A DNA stretch of 44,325 nucleotides, from positions 1 through 44,325 of the forward strand of contig JANQFP010000098.1 of the NCBI GenBank assembly GCA_028277795.1, given 5' to 3'. The notes below the pieces were generated by a model. It was not told the origin of the DNA and ran no database searches. It worked only from the letters and a program-made list of their open reading frames with translations. Source of the stretch: Rhodospirillales bacterium. Its GTDB lineage: Bacteria; Pseudomonadota; Alphaproteobacteria; Rhodospirillales; JANQFP01. The position numbers and the translations under genes were made by a program. Positions 28,100 through 39,263 of this stretch are shown here, piece after piece. Numbering within the stretch: position 1 is the stretch's first letter; every line of letters starts with the position of its first letter.

Positions 28100-29386
28100 A
28101 TGAGCGCCACCGAAACCGCCGCGCAGAACGAGGACGTCCACGCGTTGATGGCCCGCCTCGGCGCCGCCGCCAAGGACGCCGCCGAGACCCTGGCCACGGC
28201 ATCCACCGAGGCCAAGGACGCCGCCCTGCGCGCCGCCGCCGCGGCCCTGCGCGCCGACCAGAACCGCATCCTCGATGCCAACGCGCGGGACATGGCGGCC
28301 GGCGAGCAGAAGGGCCTGACCAAAGCCATGCTCGACCGCCTGATGCTGGACCCGGCACGCATCGAGGCCATGGCGACCGGCCTGGAGGACATCGCCGCCC
28401 TGCCCGACCCGGTGGGCACCGTGCTGGCGGAGTGGGACCGCCCCAACGGGCTGCGGATCGCCCGTGTGCGGGTGCCCCTGGGCGTCATCGGCGTCATCTA
28501 CGAATCCCGGCCCAACGTCACCGCCGACGCCGGCGGCCTGTGCCTGAAGGCCGGCAACGCGGCCATCCTGCGCGGCGGCTCCGAGAGCTTCTATTCGTCC
28601 CACGCCATCATGGATGCGCTCGGCCACGGCCTGGAGGCGGCGGGCCTGCCGGCCGCCGCCATCCAACTGGTGCCGACCCAGGACCGGGCCGCCGTCGGCG
28701 CCATGCTGACGGCGACCGAGTTCATCGACGTCATCGTGCCCCGCGGCGGCAAGTCGCTGATCGAGCGCATCACCGCCGAGAGCCGCATTCCGCTGTTCAA
28801 GCACCTGGAGGGCATCTGCCATACCTACGTGGACGCCGCCGCTGACCCCGACATGGCGCGCCGCGTGGTGCTCAACGCCAAGATGCGGCGCACCGGCATC
28901 TGCGGCGCCACCGAGACCCTGCTGGTGGACTCGACGGTGGCGGCCGGCCTGCTGCCGACCATGGTCGACGACCTGATCGAGGCCGGCTGCGAGGTCCGCG
29001 GCGACGGCCAGACCCAGGCCCTCGACCCCCGCGTGGTGCCGGCCGACGACGAGGACTGGGACACCGAGTACCTGGATTCCATTCTCGCGGTCCGTGTCGT
29101 CGAGGGCCTCGACGACGCTGTCGACCACATCCGCCGCCACGGCTCCCAGCACACGGACGCCATCATCACCGAGGACGCCGCCGCCGCCGAGGCCTTCCTC
29201 GACCGCGTCGACAGCGCCATCGTGCTGGTCAACGCCTCCACCCAGTACGCCGACGGCGGCGAGTTCGGCATGGGCGCCGAGATCGGCATCTCCACCGGCA
29301 AACTGCACGCCCGCGGCCCGGTGGGCGTCGAGCAGCTCACCAGCTTCAAGTACAAGGTGCGCGGCACCGGCCAATGCCGGCCCTGA
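28100..29386 (+). CDS. proA: Gamma-glutamyl phosphate reductase
   Basis: 428 residues. NADPH reduction of glutamyl 5-phosphate to the semialdehyde, after ProB. Aldehyde-dehydrogenase-type fold: [20 protein letters not shown] near 125, GGSESFYSS, and the catalytic cysteine in [16 protein letters not shown] near 273. The end [18 protein letters not shown] is typical. Preceded by GGAG; nadD overlaps its last 13 bp. Confidence 0.97.
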   Translation: MSATETAAQNEDVHALMARLGAAAKDAAETLATASTEAKDAALRAAAAALRADQNRILDANARDMAAGEQKGLTKAMLDRLMLDPARIEAMATGLEDIAALPDPVGTVLAEWDRPNGLRIARVRVPLGVIGVIYESRPNVTADAGGLCLKAGNAAILRGGSESFYSSHAIMDALGHGLEAAGLPAAAIQLVPTQDRAAVGAMLTATEFIDVIVPRGGKSLIERITAESRIPLFKHLEGICHTYVDAAADPDMARRVVLNAKMRRTGICGATETLLVDSTVAAGLLPTMVDDLIEAGCEVRGDGQTQALDPRVVPADDEDWDTEYLDSILAVRVVEGLDDAVDHIRRHGSQHTDAIITEDAAAAEAFLDRVDSAIVLVNASTQYADGGEFGMGAEIGISTGKLHARGPVGVEQLTSFKYKVRGTGQCRP

Positions 29387-29979
29387 ACGCCGGCCCGCGG
29401 ATCGGCCTGCTCGGCGGGTCGTTCAACCCGGCCCACGAGGGCCACCTGCACATCAGCCGGCTGGCCCTGGACTACTTGCGCCTGGATCAGGTGTGGTGGC
29501 TGGTCTCGCCGCAGAACCCCCTGAAGGGGCCGGCCGACATGGCGCCGCTGGAGGCCCGCCTGGCCAGCGCGCTGGTGCGGGCCGACGACCCCCGCATCGT
29601 GGCCACCGACCTGGAGCGCGAGCTCGGCACCGTGCATACGGCCGAGACCCTGAGCGCGCTGAAGGCCCGCTTTCCCGACCATCGGTTCGTCTGGCTCATG
29701 GGCGCCGATCTGCTGCTCCAGATCCCCCGCTGGCACCGCTGGCGGTCCATCTTCTACACGGTGCCCGTTGCGGTTTTCGCCCGGCCTCCCTATTCTGTAA
29801 GGGCGTTGTCGAGCCGTGCGGCGAGGCGTTTCGACAGGGCGCGAATCCGCCCTTTCGCCGCCGGATCGTTGGCCGCCAGGATGCCGCCCGCGTGGGTGTT
29901 CCTGAGCATCCGGCCCCATGCGGTCTCGGCGACGCGGATTCGTGCCCACCTCGACGGGGCGCGGCGGAGACGCAACTGA
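29374..29979 (+). CDS. nadD: Nicotinate-nucleotide adenylyltransferase
   Basis: 201 residues. Transfers AMP from ATP to nicotinate mononucleotide in NAD synthesis. [18 protein letters not shown] at residues about 11-28 holds the (H/T)xGH-like nucleotidyl-transfer site, and [15 protein letters not shown] near the end is the second phosphate-binding motif. The start is inside the proA end, as often in this gene order. Confidence 0.95.
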   Translation: MPALNAGPRIGLLGGSFNPAHEGHLHISRLALDYLRLDQVWWLVSPQNPLKGPADMAPLEARLASALVRADDPRIVATDLERELGTVHTAETLSALKARFPDHRFVWLMGADLLLQIPRWHRWRSIFYTVPVAVFARPPYSVRALSSRAARRFDRARIRPFAAGSLAARMPPAWVFLSIRPHAVSATRIRAHLDGARRRRN

Positions 29980-29999
29980 AGGAGCGGGCCATATCCCCG

Positions 30000-30371
30000 A
30001 TGACCGAGACGCCGACGCCGGCCAAGCTGCTTGATGTGGTGCGGACGTCGTTGGACGGCGACAAGGCCGAGGACGTGGTCGTCATCGACCTCACCGGCAA
30101 GACCGACATTGCCGACTATCTGGTCATTGCCACCGGCGCCTCGCAGCGCCAGGTGGGCGCCATGGCCGAGCACCTGCGCGAGAAGCTGAAGGCGGGCGGC
30201 GTCAAGGGCCTGGGCGTCGAGGGCGCCGCCCAGTGCGACTGGGTGCTGATCGATGCCGGCGACGTGGTCGTGCACCTGTTCCGGCCCGAGGTGCGCGCCT
30301 TCTACGCCCTGGAGAAGATCTGGGGCGTCGCCGAGCCCCGCACCGGGACCACGGCGAACATGCCGGTATAA
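30000..30371 (+). CDS. rsfS: Ribosomal silencing factor RsfS
   Basis: 123 residues. Binds L14 on the 50S subunit and blocks subunit joining in starvation. DVVVIDLTGKTDIADYLVIATGAS and DWVLIDAGDVVVHLFRPEVRAFY-type blocks are family hallmarks (each also seen in the eukaryotic mitochondrial relative). ATG at 30000; the AAGGAG upstream is about 15 nt away, longer than usual. Follows nadD by 20 bp, a common pairing. Confidence 0.94.
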   Translation: MTETPTPAKLLDVVRTSLDGDKAEDVVVIDLTGKTDIADYLVIATGASQRQVGAMAEHLREKLKAGGVKGLGVEGAAQCDWVLIDAGDVVVHLFRPEVRAFYALEKIWGVAEPRTGTTANMPV

Positions 30372-30383
30372 GGCGCCCGTCGG

Positions 30384-30593
30384 TCAGGCGGCGTCCGGCC
30401 GGGACAACTCCAAATCGAGCTGGGCTTCGGCGTGGTAGCGCCGGATCAGGCGTTCGCGCAAGAGTGTGTACTCCTCCGCGGCTTCACGCAGTTGGCGTGC
30501 CTGCACGGCGTCGGCGGCGGTCGCCGCACGCGCCAGGTCCTGGGCGCGTTCCGACAGATAGGTGATCAGGCCGGCCCGGTCTTGGTCGAGCAT
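30384..30593 (-). CDS. Small helical hypothetical protein
   Basis: 69 residues, predicted to be two amphipathic helices: LSERAQDLARAATAADAVQA and REAAEEYTLLRERLIRRYH. There is no signal or known motif. An AAGG about 10 nt upstream supports the ATG at 30593. Codon usage looks coding on this strand. It lies convergent to rsfS, 12 bp away. Its function is unknown. Confidence 0.55.
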   Translation of the reverse strand: MLDQDRAGLITYLSERAQDLARAATAADAVQARQLREAAEEYTLLRERLIRRYHAEAQLDLELSRPDAA

Positions 30594-30991
30594 GTCGTTG
30601 GGTCCTTGCCCCCTGGAGCATCCGCGGTCCACCACAAACGACCCCCAGGCGACGCCGACCGAACCGGCCCGCCCCAATCATCCGCTTGCGGAAAAAAACA
30701 ATCCCTCCGGCGACAGGGGATGACCGCCGGACGGGACGACCCGCATACTGCCTCATTTTGCGCTGCAACAAAAGTGAAAAGTAAATCTGAGGCCGGCGTG
30801 CCTTTGCACCGACTCGCGAAACGCCGTGACGGCGCGCCGGCAAGCCCGCGCGGCGCTGAGCGCCAACGCCTTCGCATGACATGGCCCGGAGGGCCATTTC
30901 ATTGGCGGGGCGGTATGACTGGTGTCAATCCGGCTTTACGGAATCAGGTGTCTTGGCCTCGCGGACGCGGCCGTGCACACTGCAAGGCGCC
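30594..30991. other. Gap without a clear gene
   Basis: No protein, RNA gene or known repeat recognised. An AT-richer patch lies at 30755-30800. A perfect 7-bp hairpin ATGGCCC/GGGCCAT at 30881-30897 has only a short T-poor tail, so it is a weak terminator candidate. Confidence 0.4.
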
Positions 30992-31447
30992 ATGAGCATG
31001 CACATCATCGCCGTGGGCCGGGCCCGGGACGGGCCGGAGAGGGCCCTGTTCGACCACTACGCCGGGCGATTGGCCAAGCCCCTCACCCTGCGCGAGGTGG
31101 AGGAAAAGCGGCCCCTGCCCGTCACCGACCTGGTGCGCCGCGAGGGCGAGCTTTTGCGCGCCGCGGTGCCGCGCGGCGCGGTGGTCGTGGCCCTCGACGG
31201 ACGCGGGCGGACCCTGGACAGCATCGCCTTGGCGCAGAAGCTGGGGCAGTGGCGCGACGGCGGCGACGAGGTCGCGTTCCTCATCGGTGGCCGCGAGGGA
31301 CTCGACGACCCGGTCCTGTCGGCGGCCGACCTGGTCCTGTCCCTGGGGCCCATGACCTGGCCCCATCTCCTGGTGCGGGCCCTGCTGGCCGAGCAGCTCT
31401 ACCGGGCCCAATGCATCATCTCAGGCCACCCCTACCACCGCGACTGA
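30992..31447 (+). CDS. rlmH: 23S rRNA pseudouridine1915 N3-methyltransferase
   Basis: 151 residues. SPOUT-class methyltransferase acting on pseudouridine 1915 in the assembled ribosome. The knot and SAM site are seen in VALDGRGRTLDS, FLIGGREGLDDPVL, and MTWPHLLVRALLAEQLYRA, ending SGHPYHRD. AAGG is 5 nt before the ATG at 30992. Clustered with rsfS as in many bacteria. Confidence 0.96.
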   Translation: MSMHIIAVGRARDGPERALFDHYAGRLAKPLTLREVEEKRPLPVTDLVRREGELLRAAVPRGAVVVALDGRGRTLDSIALAQKLGQWRDGGDEVAFLIGGREGLDDPVLSAADLVLSLGPMTWPHLLVRALLAEQLYRAQCIISGHPYHRD

Positions 31448-31520
31448 CGCCTCCGGCCGCGATGCCCCCTTGGCGGGCCCGCCGAAATGGGGTCTCCTGG
31501 ATGCGCGAGGGAGTCCTGCC

Positions 31521-31973
31521 ATGACCTGTTCGGGGCCGTATACCCGGGTGTTTCTGACCGACTCGGACGGCCGGCAGTGCCGCCGCCTGGCCTCGGCCCT
31601 CGACGAGCGCGGCCTGACCCTCCAGGCGCAACGCTATCCCACCGGCGACGACCCGCTGGAGGATCTGTCCTTCGACGCCACCGTGGGCGACGCCGCGGGC
31701 GACCGGGCGGTGGACGGCGTCCACCTCTACAAGTACCTGGGCCCCAAACGCCGGTTGCGGCAGACCCACGTCTACGAGATCGCCGTCGAATGCCGCGACG
31801 GCGACGCCGAGTCGCCCTGGCGCGGCCATCTGTTCGCCGACACCCTGCCCGACCTGGTGGACAGGTTCGCCGACCTCTATCCCGTCCTCGCCGCCGGCGA
31901 AACGCGCGACGCCTTCGTGCCGGCCGCCGAGGCCCATGAGGTGCGCATCCTCATGTGCGCCGGGGAGTGGTGA
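31521..31973 (+). CDS. Hypothetical protein
   Basis: 150 residues, soluble, mixed alpha/beta in look. YTRVFLTDSDGRQCRRLASA opens it, HLYKYLGPKRRLRQTHVYEI is a basic middle, then an acidic second half (DTLPDLVDRFADLYPVL). GAGGGAG precedes the ATG. I recognise no family. It lies between rlmH and gpmI, with possible cotranscription with rlmH (73 bp apart). Confidence 0.7.
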   Translation: MTCSGPYTRVFLTDSDGRQCRRLASALDERGLTLQAQRYPTGDDPLEDLSFDATVGDAAGDRAVDGVHLYKYLGPKRRLRQTHVYEIAVECRDGDAESPWRGHLFADTLPDLVDRFADLYPVLAAGETRDAFVPAAEAHEVRILMCAGEW

Positions 31974-32130
31974 CCGTCCGCGATCCGGCCGCGACGCCAC
32001 GAAAGTGTGACTAGGCGCCAATCGGACCGCGCGTTAGTATGAGCCCGGCTTGGGGGGGCCAATCCGCGTCGGTGCAACGATCGCGCGGTTGGGCGGCCGT
32101 CCCGTCCGAGCCATCCCCTGGGAGAGAGCC

Positions 32131-33774
<1,644 letters not shown>

Positions 33775-33782
33775 GGCGGACC

Positions 33783-34997
33783 ATGGGGCCGGCGGCATCC
33801 CTGCTCCGCTGGCTTCTCCTGGCCGCGGTCGCCCTGGGTTCGGCGCCGGGGTGGGCCACGCCGGAGGACGACCCCCCCACCGCCAAGGACTCCCTGGGCA
33901 CGGTCGAGCGCGAACTGGAAAAGGGGCGCCGCCAGGACCGGGCCCTGGGCAGGAAGCAGGCCGGCCTCGAGAAGGACCTCACGCGCCTGCAGCAGCGGAT
34001 GGTCACCGCCGCCCGGACCATCCAGCGCCACGAGGACGAGGTGGCGCGGCTGGAGGACCGGCTGCGCACCCTGGCCGGCGAGGAGGCAGAGATGGTGGCC
34101 GGTCTGGCCGCCGACCGGGAGACCTTCGCCGTCGTGCTGGCGGCGTTGCAGAGGCTCGCCCGCCATCCGCCGGAAGCCTTGATCGCCCAGCCGCTCAGTC
34201 CGTCCGACACGGTGCGCGGGGCCATCCTGCTGCGGGCCGCCGTGCCCCGCATCGAGCGCCACGCCGACGGATTGCGCAACGCCTTGGAGCGACTGGGGCG
34301 CACCCGCCGGGACCTGGCGGCGCGCCGCGACGAGCTGGCCGCCGTCATGCAGGAACTCACGGACGAGCGGGCGGCCCTGGACGTCCTGCTGGCCCGCAAG
34401 GCCAAGACGCTGGACCGGACCACGGCGCAGCGCCAAGCGGCGGCGCGGCGCATGGCGGCCCTGGCCGACAAGGCCAAGTCCCTGCGCGAGCTGATGCAGA
34501 CCATGCGCGAGCAGGAGGAGGCCCGGCCGGCCGAACCCGCGGAGTCCGCATCGGCGGTCCGCCTGACCACGCCTGCGCCCGGCCGGCCCATCAGCGCGGC
34601 CCGGGGCTCCCTGCCGTTCCCGGCGGCGGGGCGCTTGGTGGCCCGCTACGGCGAGCCGGCGGGGCGGGGCCTGACCCGCAAGGGCATGACCCTGGAGACC
34701 CTGCCCGCGGCCCAGGTGGTGGCGCCCTACGACGGCCGCGTCGTGTTCGCCGGGCCGTTCCGCGGCTACGGGCAACTCTTGATCATCGATCATGGCGAGG
34801 GATATCATAGCCTTCTCGCGGGCTTGGCTCGGATCGACAGCGTGATCGGGCAATGGCTTTTGGCTGGCGAACCGGTGGGCGTCATGGGGCGTCCCCGCGG
34901 CACTAGGCCCGCCCTCTACGTGGAACTGCGCCGGGATGGCCGGCCGATCAACCCGCTGCCGTGGCTGGCGGCACGTGGCGACAAGGTGGACGGATGA
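33783..34997 (+). CDS. envC: EnvC-family murein hydrolase activator
   Basis: 404 residues. Signal peptide (RWLLLAAVALGSAPGWA), then a long coiled coil (about 35-235) and a C-terminal LytM/M23-like domain (about 285-395). The zinc residues of active M23 peptidases appear lost: the first site reads RKGMTLETL and the second LLAGLARID where active forms have HKGIDI and LYAHL. This fits an activator of amidases in septum splitting rather than an enzyme. It overlaps ctpA by ATGA, a classic gene pair. Confidence 0.9.
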   Translation: MGPAASLLRWLLLAAVALGSAPGWATPEDDPPTAKDSLGTVERELEKGRRQDRALGRKQAGLEKDLTRLQQRMVTAARTIQRHEDEVARLEDRLRTLAGEEAEMVAGLAADRETFAVVLAALQRLARHPPEALIAQPLSPSDTVRGAILLRAAVPRIERHADGLRNALERLGRTRRDLAARRDELAAVMQELTDERAALDVLLARKAKTLDRTTAQRQAAARRMAALADKAKSLRELMQTMREQEEARPAEPAESASAVRLTTPAPGRPISAARGSLPFPAAGRLVARYGEPAGRGLTRKGMTLETLPAAQVVAPYDGRVVFAGPFRGYGQLLIIDHGEGYHSLLAGLARIDSVIGQWLLAGEPVGVMGRPRGTRPALYVELRRDGRPINPLPWLAARGDKVDG

Positions 34998-36313
34998 AAA
35001 CGCGATCTCTCATTCTGGCGGCGGTGGTCGGCCTCCTGATCGGCCCGTGGCTCGCGGATGCAGGCGCGGCGGCCGAGGCCGAGAAGAAAAACACGGCCGA
35101 GACCTATCGGTTGCTGAACCTGTTCGGCGACGTGTTCGAACGGGTGCGCGCGGGCTACGTCGTGGAGCCGACCGACGAGGAACTCATCGAAGCCGCCATC
35201 ACCGGCATGCTGACCGCGCTCGACCCCCACTCCAGCTACCTCAACGCCAAGAACTTCCGCGAGATGCAGGTGCAGACGCGGGGCAAGTTCGGCGGCCTCG
35301 GCATCCAGGTCAGCATGGACGAGACCGGCCTGGTCCGGGTCATCTCGCCCATCGACGACACCCCGGCCCACCGGGCCGGCATCGAGCCCGGTGACCTGGT
35401 CACCCACCTGGACGGAGACCCGGTCCTCGGCCTCACCTTGTCGGAGGCGGTGGACAAGATGCGCGGTCCCGTGGGCACCGACATCCGCCTCACCATCCGC
35501 CGCGCCGACCGGGATCCGTTCGACGTCACCATCACCCGCGCCATCATCAAGGTGGACCCGGTGCGCTCGCGGCTCGAGGACAACGTGGCCTATCTGCGCA
35601 TCACCTCATTCAACGAGCAGACCGACAAGGGCCTCAAGAAGGCCATGGAGAAGCTGGAGGACGAGATCGGCGACGATGGCCTGCAGGGCCTGGTGCTCGA
35701 CCTGCGCAACAACCCGGGCGGCCTGCTCGATCAGGCGGTGGCGGTGGCCGATGCCTTCATGGAAAAGGGTGAGATCGTCTCCACCCGGCCGCGGGAAGTC
35801 GAGGAGACCCAGCGTTTCAACGCCCGCCCGGGCGACCTCAGCGGGGGGCTGCCCATGGTGGTGCTGATCAACGGCGGCTCGGCCTCGGCCTCGGAGATCG
35901 TCGCCGGGGCGCTGCAGGACCACGGTCGGGCGGTCATCCTGGGCACCAAGTCCTTCGGCAAGGGGTCGGTGCAGACCATCATTCCGCTGCCCGGGCACGG
36001 CGCCATGCGCCTGACCACGGCGCGCTACTACACGCCGTCGGGGCGTTCCATCCAGGCCGTCGGCATCGACCCCGACATCGAAGTCGAGCCGGCCCGCATC
36101 GAGACCATCTCCCAGCCCCAGCGGCGGCGCGAGTCGGACCTGCGCGGGGCCCTGGACAACGGGCCGAGCGAGGATGCGGAGCCCGGCGAGGGCGAAGGCG
36201 AGGACACCGGGGCCGCCGCCGAGCCGCCGCAGGACTACCAGTTGCAGCGGGCCCTCGACCTCCTGCGCGGGCTCTCGGTCTTCTCGCATCGGACGGACGC
36301 GGCCGGCCGGTGA
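34994..36313 (+). CDS. ctpA: Carboxy-terminal processing protease (S41)
   Basis: 439 residues. Periplasmic serine protease with signal peptide (SLILAAVVGLLIG), a PDZ domain (about 85-165; GKFGGLGIQV, GIEPGDLVTHLDG) and an S41 catalytic core: Ser in NGGSASASEIVAGAL near 300 and Lys in GTKSFGKGSVQT near 325. A Glu-rich tail follows. AAGGTGG lies upstream of the ATG. It probably works on envelope or secreted substrates with the EnvC homologue's genes next door. Confidence 0.95.
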   Translation: MKTRSLILAAVVGLLIGPWLADAGAAAEAEKKNTAETYRLLNLFGDVFERVRAGYVVEPTDEELIEAAITGMLTALDPHSSYLNAKNFREMQVQTRGKFGGLGIQVSMDETGLVRVISPIDDTPAHRAGIEPGDLVTHLDGDPVLGLTLSEAVDKMRGPVGTDIRLTIRRADRDPFDVTITRAIIKVDPVRSRLEDNVAYLRITSFNEQTDKGLKKAMEKLEDEIGDDGLQGLVLDLRNNPGGLLDQAVAVADAFMEKGEIVSTRPREVEETQRFNARPGDLSGGLPMVVLINGGSASASEIVAGALQDHGRAVILGTKSFGKGSVQTIIPLPGHGAMRLTTARYYTPSGRSIQAVGIDPDIEVEPARIETISQPQRRRESDLRGALDNGPSEDAEPGEGEGEDTGAAAEPPQDYQLQRALDLLRGLSVFSHRTDAAGR

Positions 36314-36347
36314 CGCGGCCGGCCGGGGATCCCTGGCAGGGCCGGGC

Positions 36348-37706
36348 GTGAAACTCCCCATCAAGTTGAAGGGCCTCAAGCTCCCGGGTTTGCGGCGCCG
36401 CGGCGCCGCGGACGACGAGGATGCGGACGAGGACGAGGACGACTTCGGTGAAGACGAGCCGGACGAGGACGAGGAGTCCCTGTCCGACGACCTGGACGAA
36501 AACGAGGACGGCGGCAAACGGCGGTTCCGTCTCCCGGCGCTCCCGCCGGCGCTCTCCCATGCGGTCGCCGACAAACGCCAACTGATCATCATCGCCGGCG
36601 GAGGGGCTGTCGTCCTGCTGGTGGTGGTGGGGTCGGCGTGGTGGTTCTTCATGGGCGACGACGAGCCGGCCGCCGTCGCCGCCCGCGATCCCAACATCCC
36701 CCGGGTGGTCATCGACGTGGCGCCCCAAGGCCCCGGACGGGGCGGCGCCCTAACTCCGCCCGGTGCCGACGACGGCACGGGAGAGCCGTCCACCCTCAAC
36801 ACCATCGGCGCCGACCCCGTCGGCCCCGGGGCCGGACTCGTCGTCGCGTCGGTGGCCGACGACGCCTTCTCCGGGATCCCCCGGGCCGGCGCCGAGAGTC
36901 CCCTGCCCGAGGTCCCCGATCCGGCCCTGGTGGAACAGGGAAGCCACGGCCCCCTGCCCCGGGTCGCCGACGACGGGCGGGCCCCCTGGCAGGTCTACAT
37001 GCGGCCCTTCGACCCGCGCGACGACCGGCCCCGCATCGCCGTCGTGGTTGACGGCCTGGGCCTCAACCGGACCACCACCGAGGCCGCCATCCGCCGCCTG
37101 CCGGGCAGCGTCACCCTGGCCTTCTCGCCCTACGGCCAGGGCCTCGACGAATGGGTCCCCCTGGCCCGCCAGACGGGCCACGAGATCCTGTTGTCCCTGC
37201 CCATGGAGTCGGCGGCGTTCCCCGCCCAGGACGCCGGGCCGTACGCCCTGAAGGGCCAGCTCGATGCGGAGACCAACCTGGACCGGCTGGAGTTCGTCCT
37301 CAGCCGGCTGCACGGATATGTGGGCGTCATCACCGTCATGGGATCGGGATTCGCCACCTCGGAAGCGGACGTGCGTCCGGTCCTGGCGGCGTTGAAGAGC
37401 CGCGGCCTGATGATGGTCGACGGCGGCGGCGCGCCCGAGTCGCTGGCCCCGGCCCTGGCCACGGAGATCGGCCTGCCGCGCGCGGTCACCGACCTGGTCA
37501 TCGGCGCTGACGCGTCGCGCGGAAGCATCGACATGCGCCTAGCCGAGGTGGAGGACCTGGTGCGCCGGCACGCGGCCGCGGTGGTGGTCATCGCGCCCTC
37601 CCCCGCGGCCGTGGAGCGGGTGGCGGCGTGGGCCGGCACCCTGGAGTCCAAGAACCTGGTTCTCGCGCCCGTTTCGGCCATCGCCGACCGGCAGTTGCTA
37701 CCGTGA
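36348..37706 (+). CDS. YibQ-type divergent polysaccharide deacetylase
   Basis: 452 residues. A basic start (KLPIKLKGLKLPG), then a cytoplasmic stretch very rich in Asp/Glu (about 22-58), one membrane helix (LIIIAGGGAVVLLVVVGSAW, about 79-98) and a low-complexity linker. The periplasmic domain (about 220-450) has IAVVVDGLGLNRTTTEAAI and LSLPMESAAFPAQDAGP, the divergent polysaccharide deacetylase family. The catalytic activity is not established for this group. GTG start at 36348; stop overlaps rppH. Confidence 0.85.
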   Translation: MKLPIKLKGLKLPGLRRRGAADDEDADEDEDDFGEDEPDEDEESLSDDLDENEDGGKRRFRLPALPPALSHAVADKRQLIIIAGGGAVVLLVVVGSAWWFFMGDDEPAAVAARDPNIPRVVIDVAPQGPGRGGALTPPGADDGTGEPSTLNTIGADPVGPGAGLVVASVADDAFSGIPRAGAESPLPEVPDPALVEQGSHGPLPRVADDGRAPWQVYMRPFDPRDDRPRIAVVVDGLGLNRTTTEAAIRRLPGSVTLAFSPYGQGLDEWVPLARQTGHEILLSLPMESAAFPAQDAGPYALKGQLDAETNLDRLEFVLSRLHGYVGVITVMGSGFATSEADVRPVLAALKSRGLMMVDGGGAPESLAPALATEIGLPRAVTDLVIGADASRGSIDMRLAEVEDLVRRHAAAVVVIAPSPAAVERVAAWAGTLESKNLVLAPVSAIADRQLLP

Positions 37707-38206
37707 GCAAGCACCGCAAAGACAAGCCCCGCTACCGCAAGGGCGTCGGGGCGCTGCTGTTCAACGCCGCCGGCCAGGTCCTGGTGGCGCGCCGCAACGA
37801 CACCGGCACCGACGCCTGGCAACTGCCCCAGGGCGGCATCGACTCCGGCGAGGACCCGCGCAACGCCGTGCTCCGCGAACTGGCGGAGGAGATTGGCACC
37901 GACCGGTCCGAGATCATCGAAGAGCTCGAGGGCTGGCTGCGCTACGACCTGCCCGAGGACGTGGCCGGCAAGGTATGGAAGGGGCGCTACCGGGGACAGG
38001 AGCAGAAGTGGTTCGCGCTGCGGTTCCTGGGCGAGGATCGGGATATCGACCTTGCGGCCAGCGGCCACCCCGAGTTCGACGCCTGGAAATGGGTGGAGAT
38101 CGACGCCCTGCCGGACCTGATCGTCGGTTTCAAGCGCGGCGTCTACGAGCAACTGGTGGCCCGGTTCCGTCACCTCGCCGGGCCCCCCGGCGGGGGACGG
38201 ACCTAA
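37703..38206 (+). CDS. rppH: RNA pyrophosphohydrolase (Nudix)
   Basis: 167 residues. Removes pyrophosphate from 5'-triphosphate RNAs and dinucleoside polyphosphates. RYRKGVGALLFN and WQLPQGGIDSGEDP open the domain; the Nudix box is GG-x5-E-x7-RELAEEIG at residues about 47-69. A YRGQEQKWFALRF block is specific to the RppH group. The start GTG overlaps the previous TGA. Confidence 0.93.
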   Translation: MSKHRKDKPRYRKGVGALLFNAAGQVLVARRNDTGTDAWQLPQGGIDSGEDPRNAVLRELAEEIGTDRSEIIEELEGWLRYDLPEDVAGKVWKGRYRGQEQKWFALRFLGEDRDIDLAASGHPEFDAWKWVEIDALPDLIVGFKRGVYEQLVARFRHLAGPPGGGRT

Positions 38207-38236
38207 GCCCGCGGCGGCACCGTCCGACATCCGTCC

Positions 38237-39214
38237 ATGATGGTCCTTCAGGTCATTGCCGGATTCATCCTGCTGCTCGGCGGCGCCGAGGTGCTGGTGC
38301 GCGGGTCGGTGGCGCTCGCCCAGCGGTTCGGCGTCACACCGTTGGTCATCGGCATGACCGTCATCGCTTTCGGGACCTCGGCGCCGGAACTGGTGGTCAG
38401 CGTCAACGCCGCCCTGTCGGGAGCGCCGGGACTCGCACTCGGCAACGTGGTCGGCAGCAATATCGCCAACGTCTGGCTGATCGTCGGCGCCGCCGCGCTG
38501 GTCAAGCCCTTCGCCCAGCCGCGAGGCGACCTCAAGTTCGAGTCCGTGGTGCTGGCCGTGGGCACCGTCCTGTTCATTGCGCTGGCCCTGCGCGGCGTCA
38601 TCGACCTGTCGCCCGGGCTGATCCTTCTGGTCGCGTTCTTCGGCTTTCTCGGTGGCTCATACTGGCGGGAGACGCGGCGCGGCGGGGCGGCGGCCGACTT
38701 GCACGCCCAGGAGGTGGAGGAGTACACCGGCCTGCCCGACAGCGCCTGGGTGGTCTGGGGCGCGGTCCTGGGCGGGCTCGCCGGCATCCTCATCGGCTCC
38801 GAGCTGCTGGTCGACGGGGGCGTGGCCATCGCCCGCGCCTTCGCCGTCCCGGAGGAGGTGATCGGCCTCACCCTGATCGCGCTCGGCACCTCCCTGCCCG
38901 AACTGGCCGCCTCGGCGATGGCCGCCTGGCGCGGCCATCCCGGCGTCGCGGTGGGCAACGTGGTCGGCAGCAACCTGTTCAACATGCTGGGCGTCGCCGG
39001 CGCCGCGGCGGTGGTGGCCCCGTTGCCGGTGGCGCCGCAGATGGTGGCCTTCGACCTGTGGGTGATGCTGGGCGCGACCGTGCTCCTCATGCCCTTCCTG
39101 GCCGGCGGCTGGCGCATGGGCCGCGGCCCGGCCATCGTCTTTCTTGCCGCATACGCCGCCTATATCGCCGTCCAGAGCTACGGGGTGACCCGCCTGCTGC
39201 CCGGACTCGGCTGA
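38237..39214 (+). CDS. Calcium/sodium antiporter (CaCA family, YrbG-like)
   Basis: 325 residues, about ten membrane segments in two inverted halves. The twin alpha repeats are clear: GMTVIAFGTSAPELVVSV with GNVVGSNIANV (about 37-80), and GLTLIALGTSLPELAASA with GNVVGSNLFNML (about 210-255). These form the ion path, with the two Glu residues. The exact ions are inferred from the family. Independent of rppH by 30 bp. Confidence 0.92.
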   Translation: MMVLQVIAGFILLLGGAEVLVRGSVALAQRFGVTPLVIGMTVIAFGTSAPELVVSVNAALSGAPGLALGNVVGSNIANVWLIVGAAALVKPFAQPRGDLKFESVVLAVGTVLFIALALRGVIDLSPGLILLVAFFGFLGGSYWRETRRGGAAADLHAQEVEEYTGLPDSAWVVWGAVLGGLAGILIGSELLVDGGVAIARAFAVPEEVIGLTLIALGTSLPELAASAMAAWRGHPGVAVGNVVGSNLFNMLGVAGAAAVVAPLPVAPQMVAFDLWVMLGATVLLMPFLAGGWRMGRGPAIVFLAAYAAYIAVQSYGVTRLLPGLG

Positions 39215-39263
39215 CCGGCGCCCGGTTCTTGCAATGTGAGTCGGCAGCGGCCATGGTGGCCCG

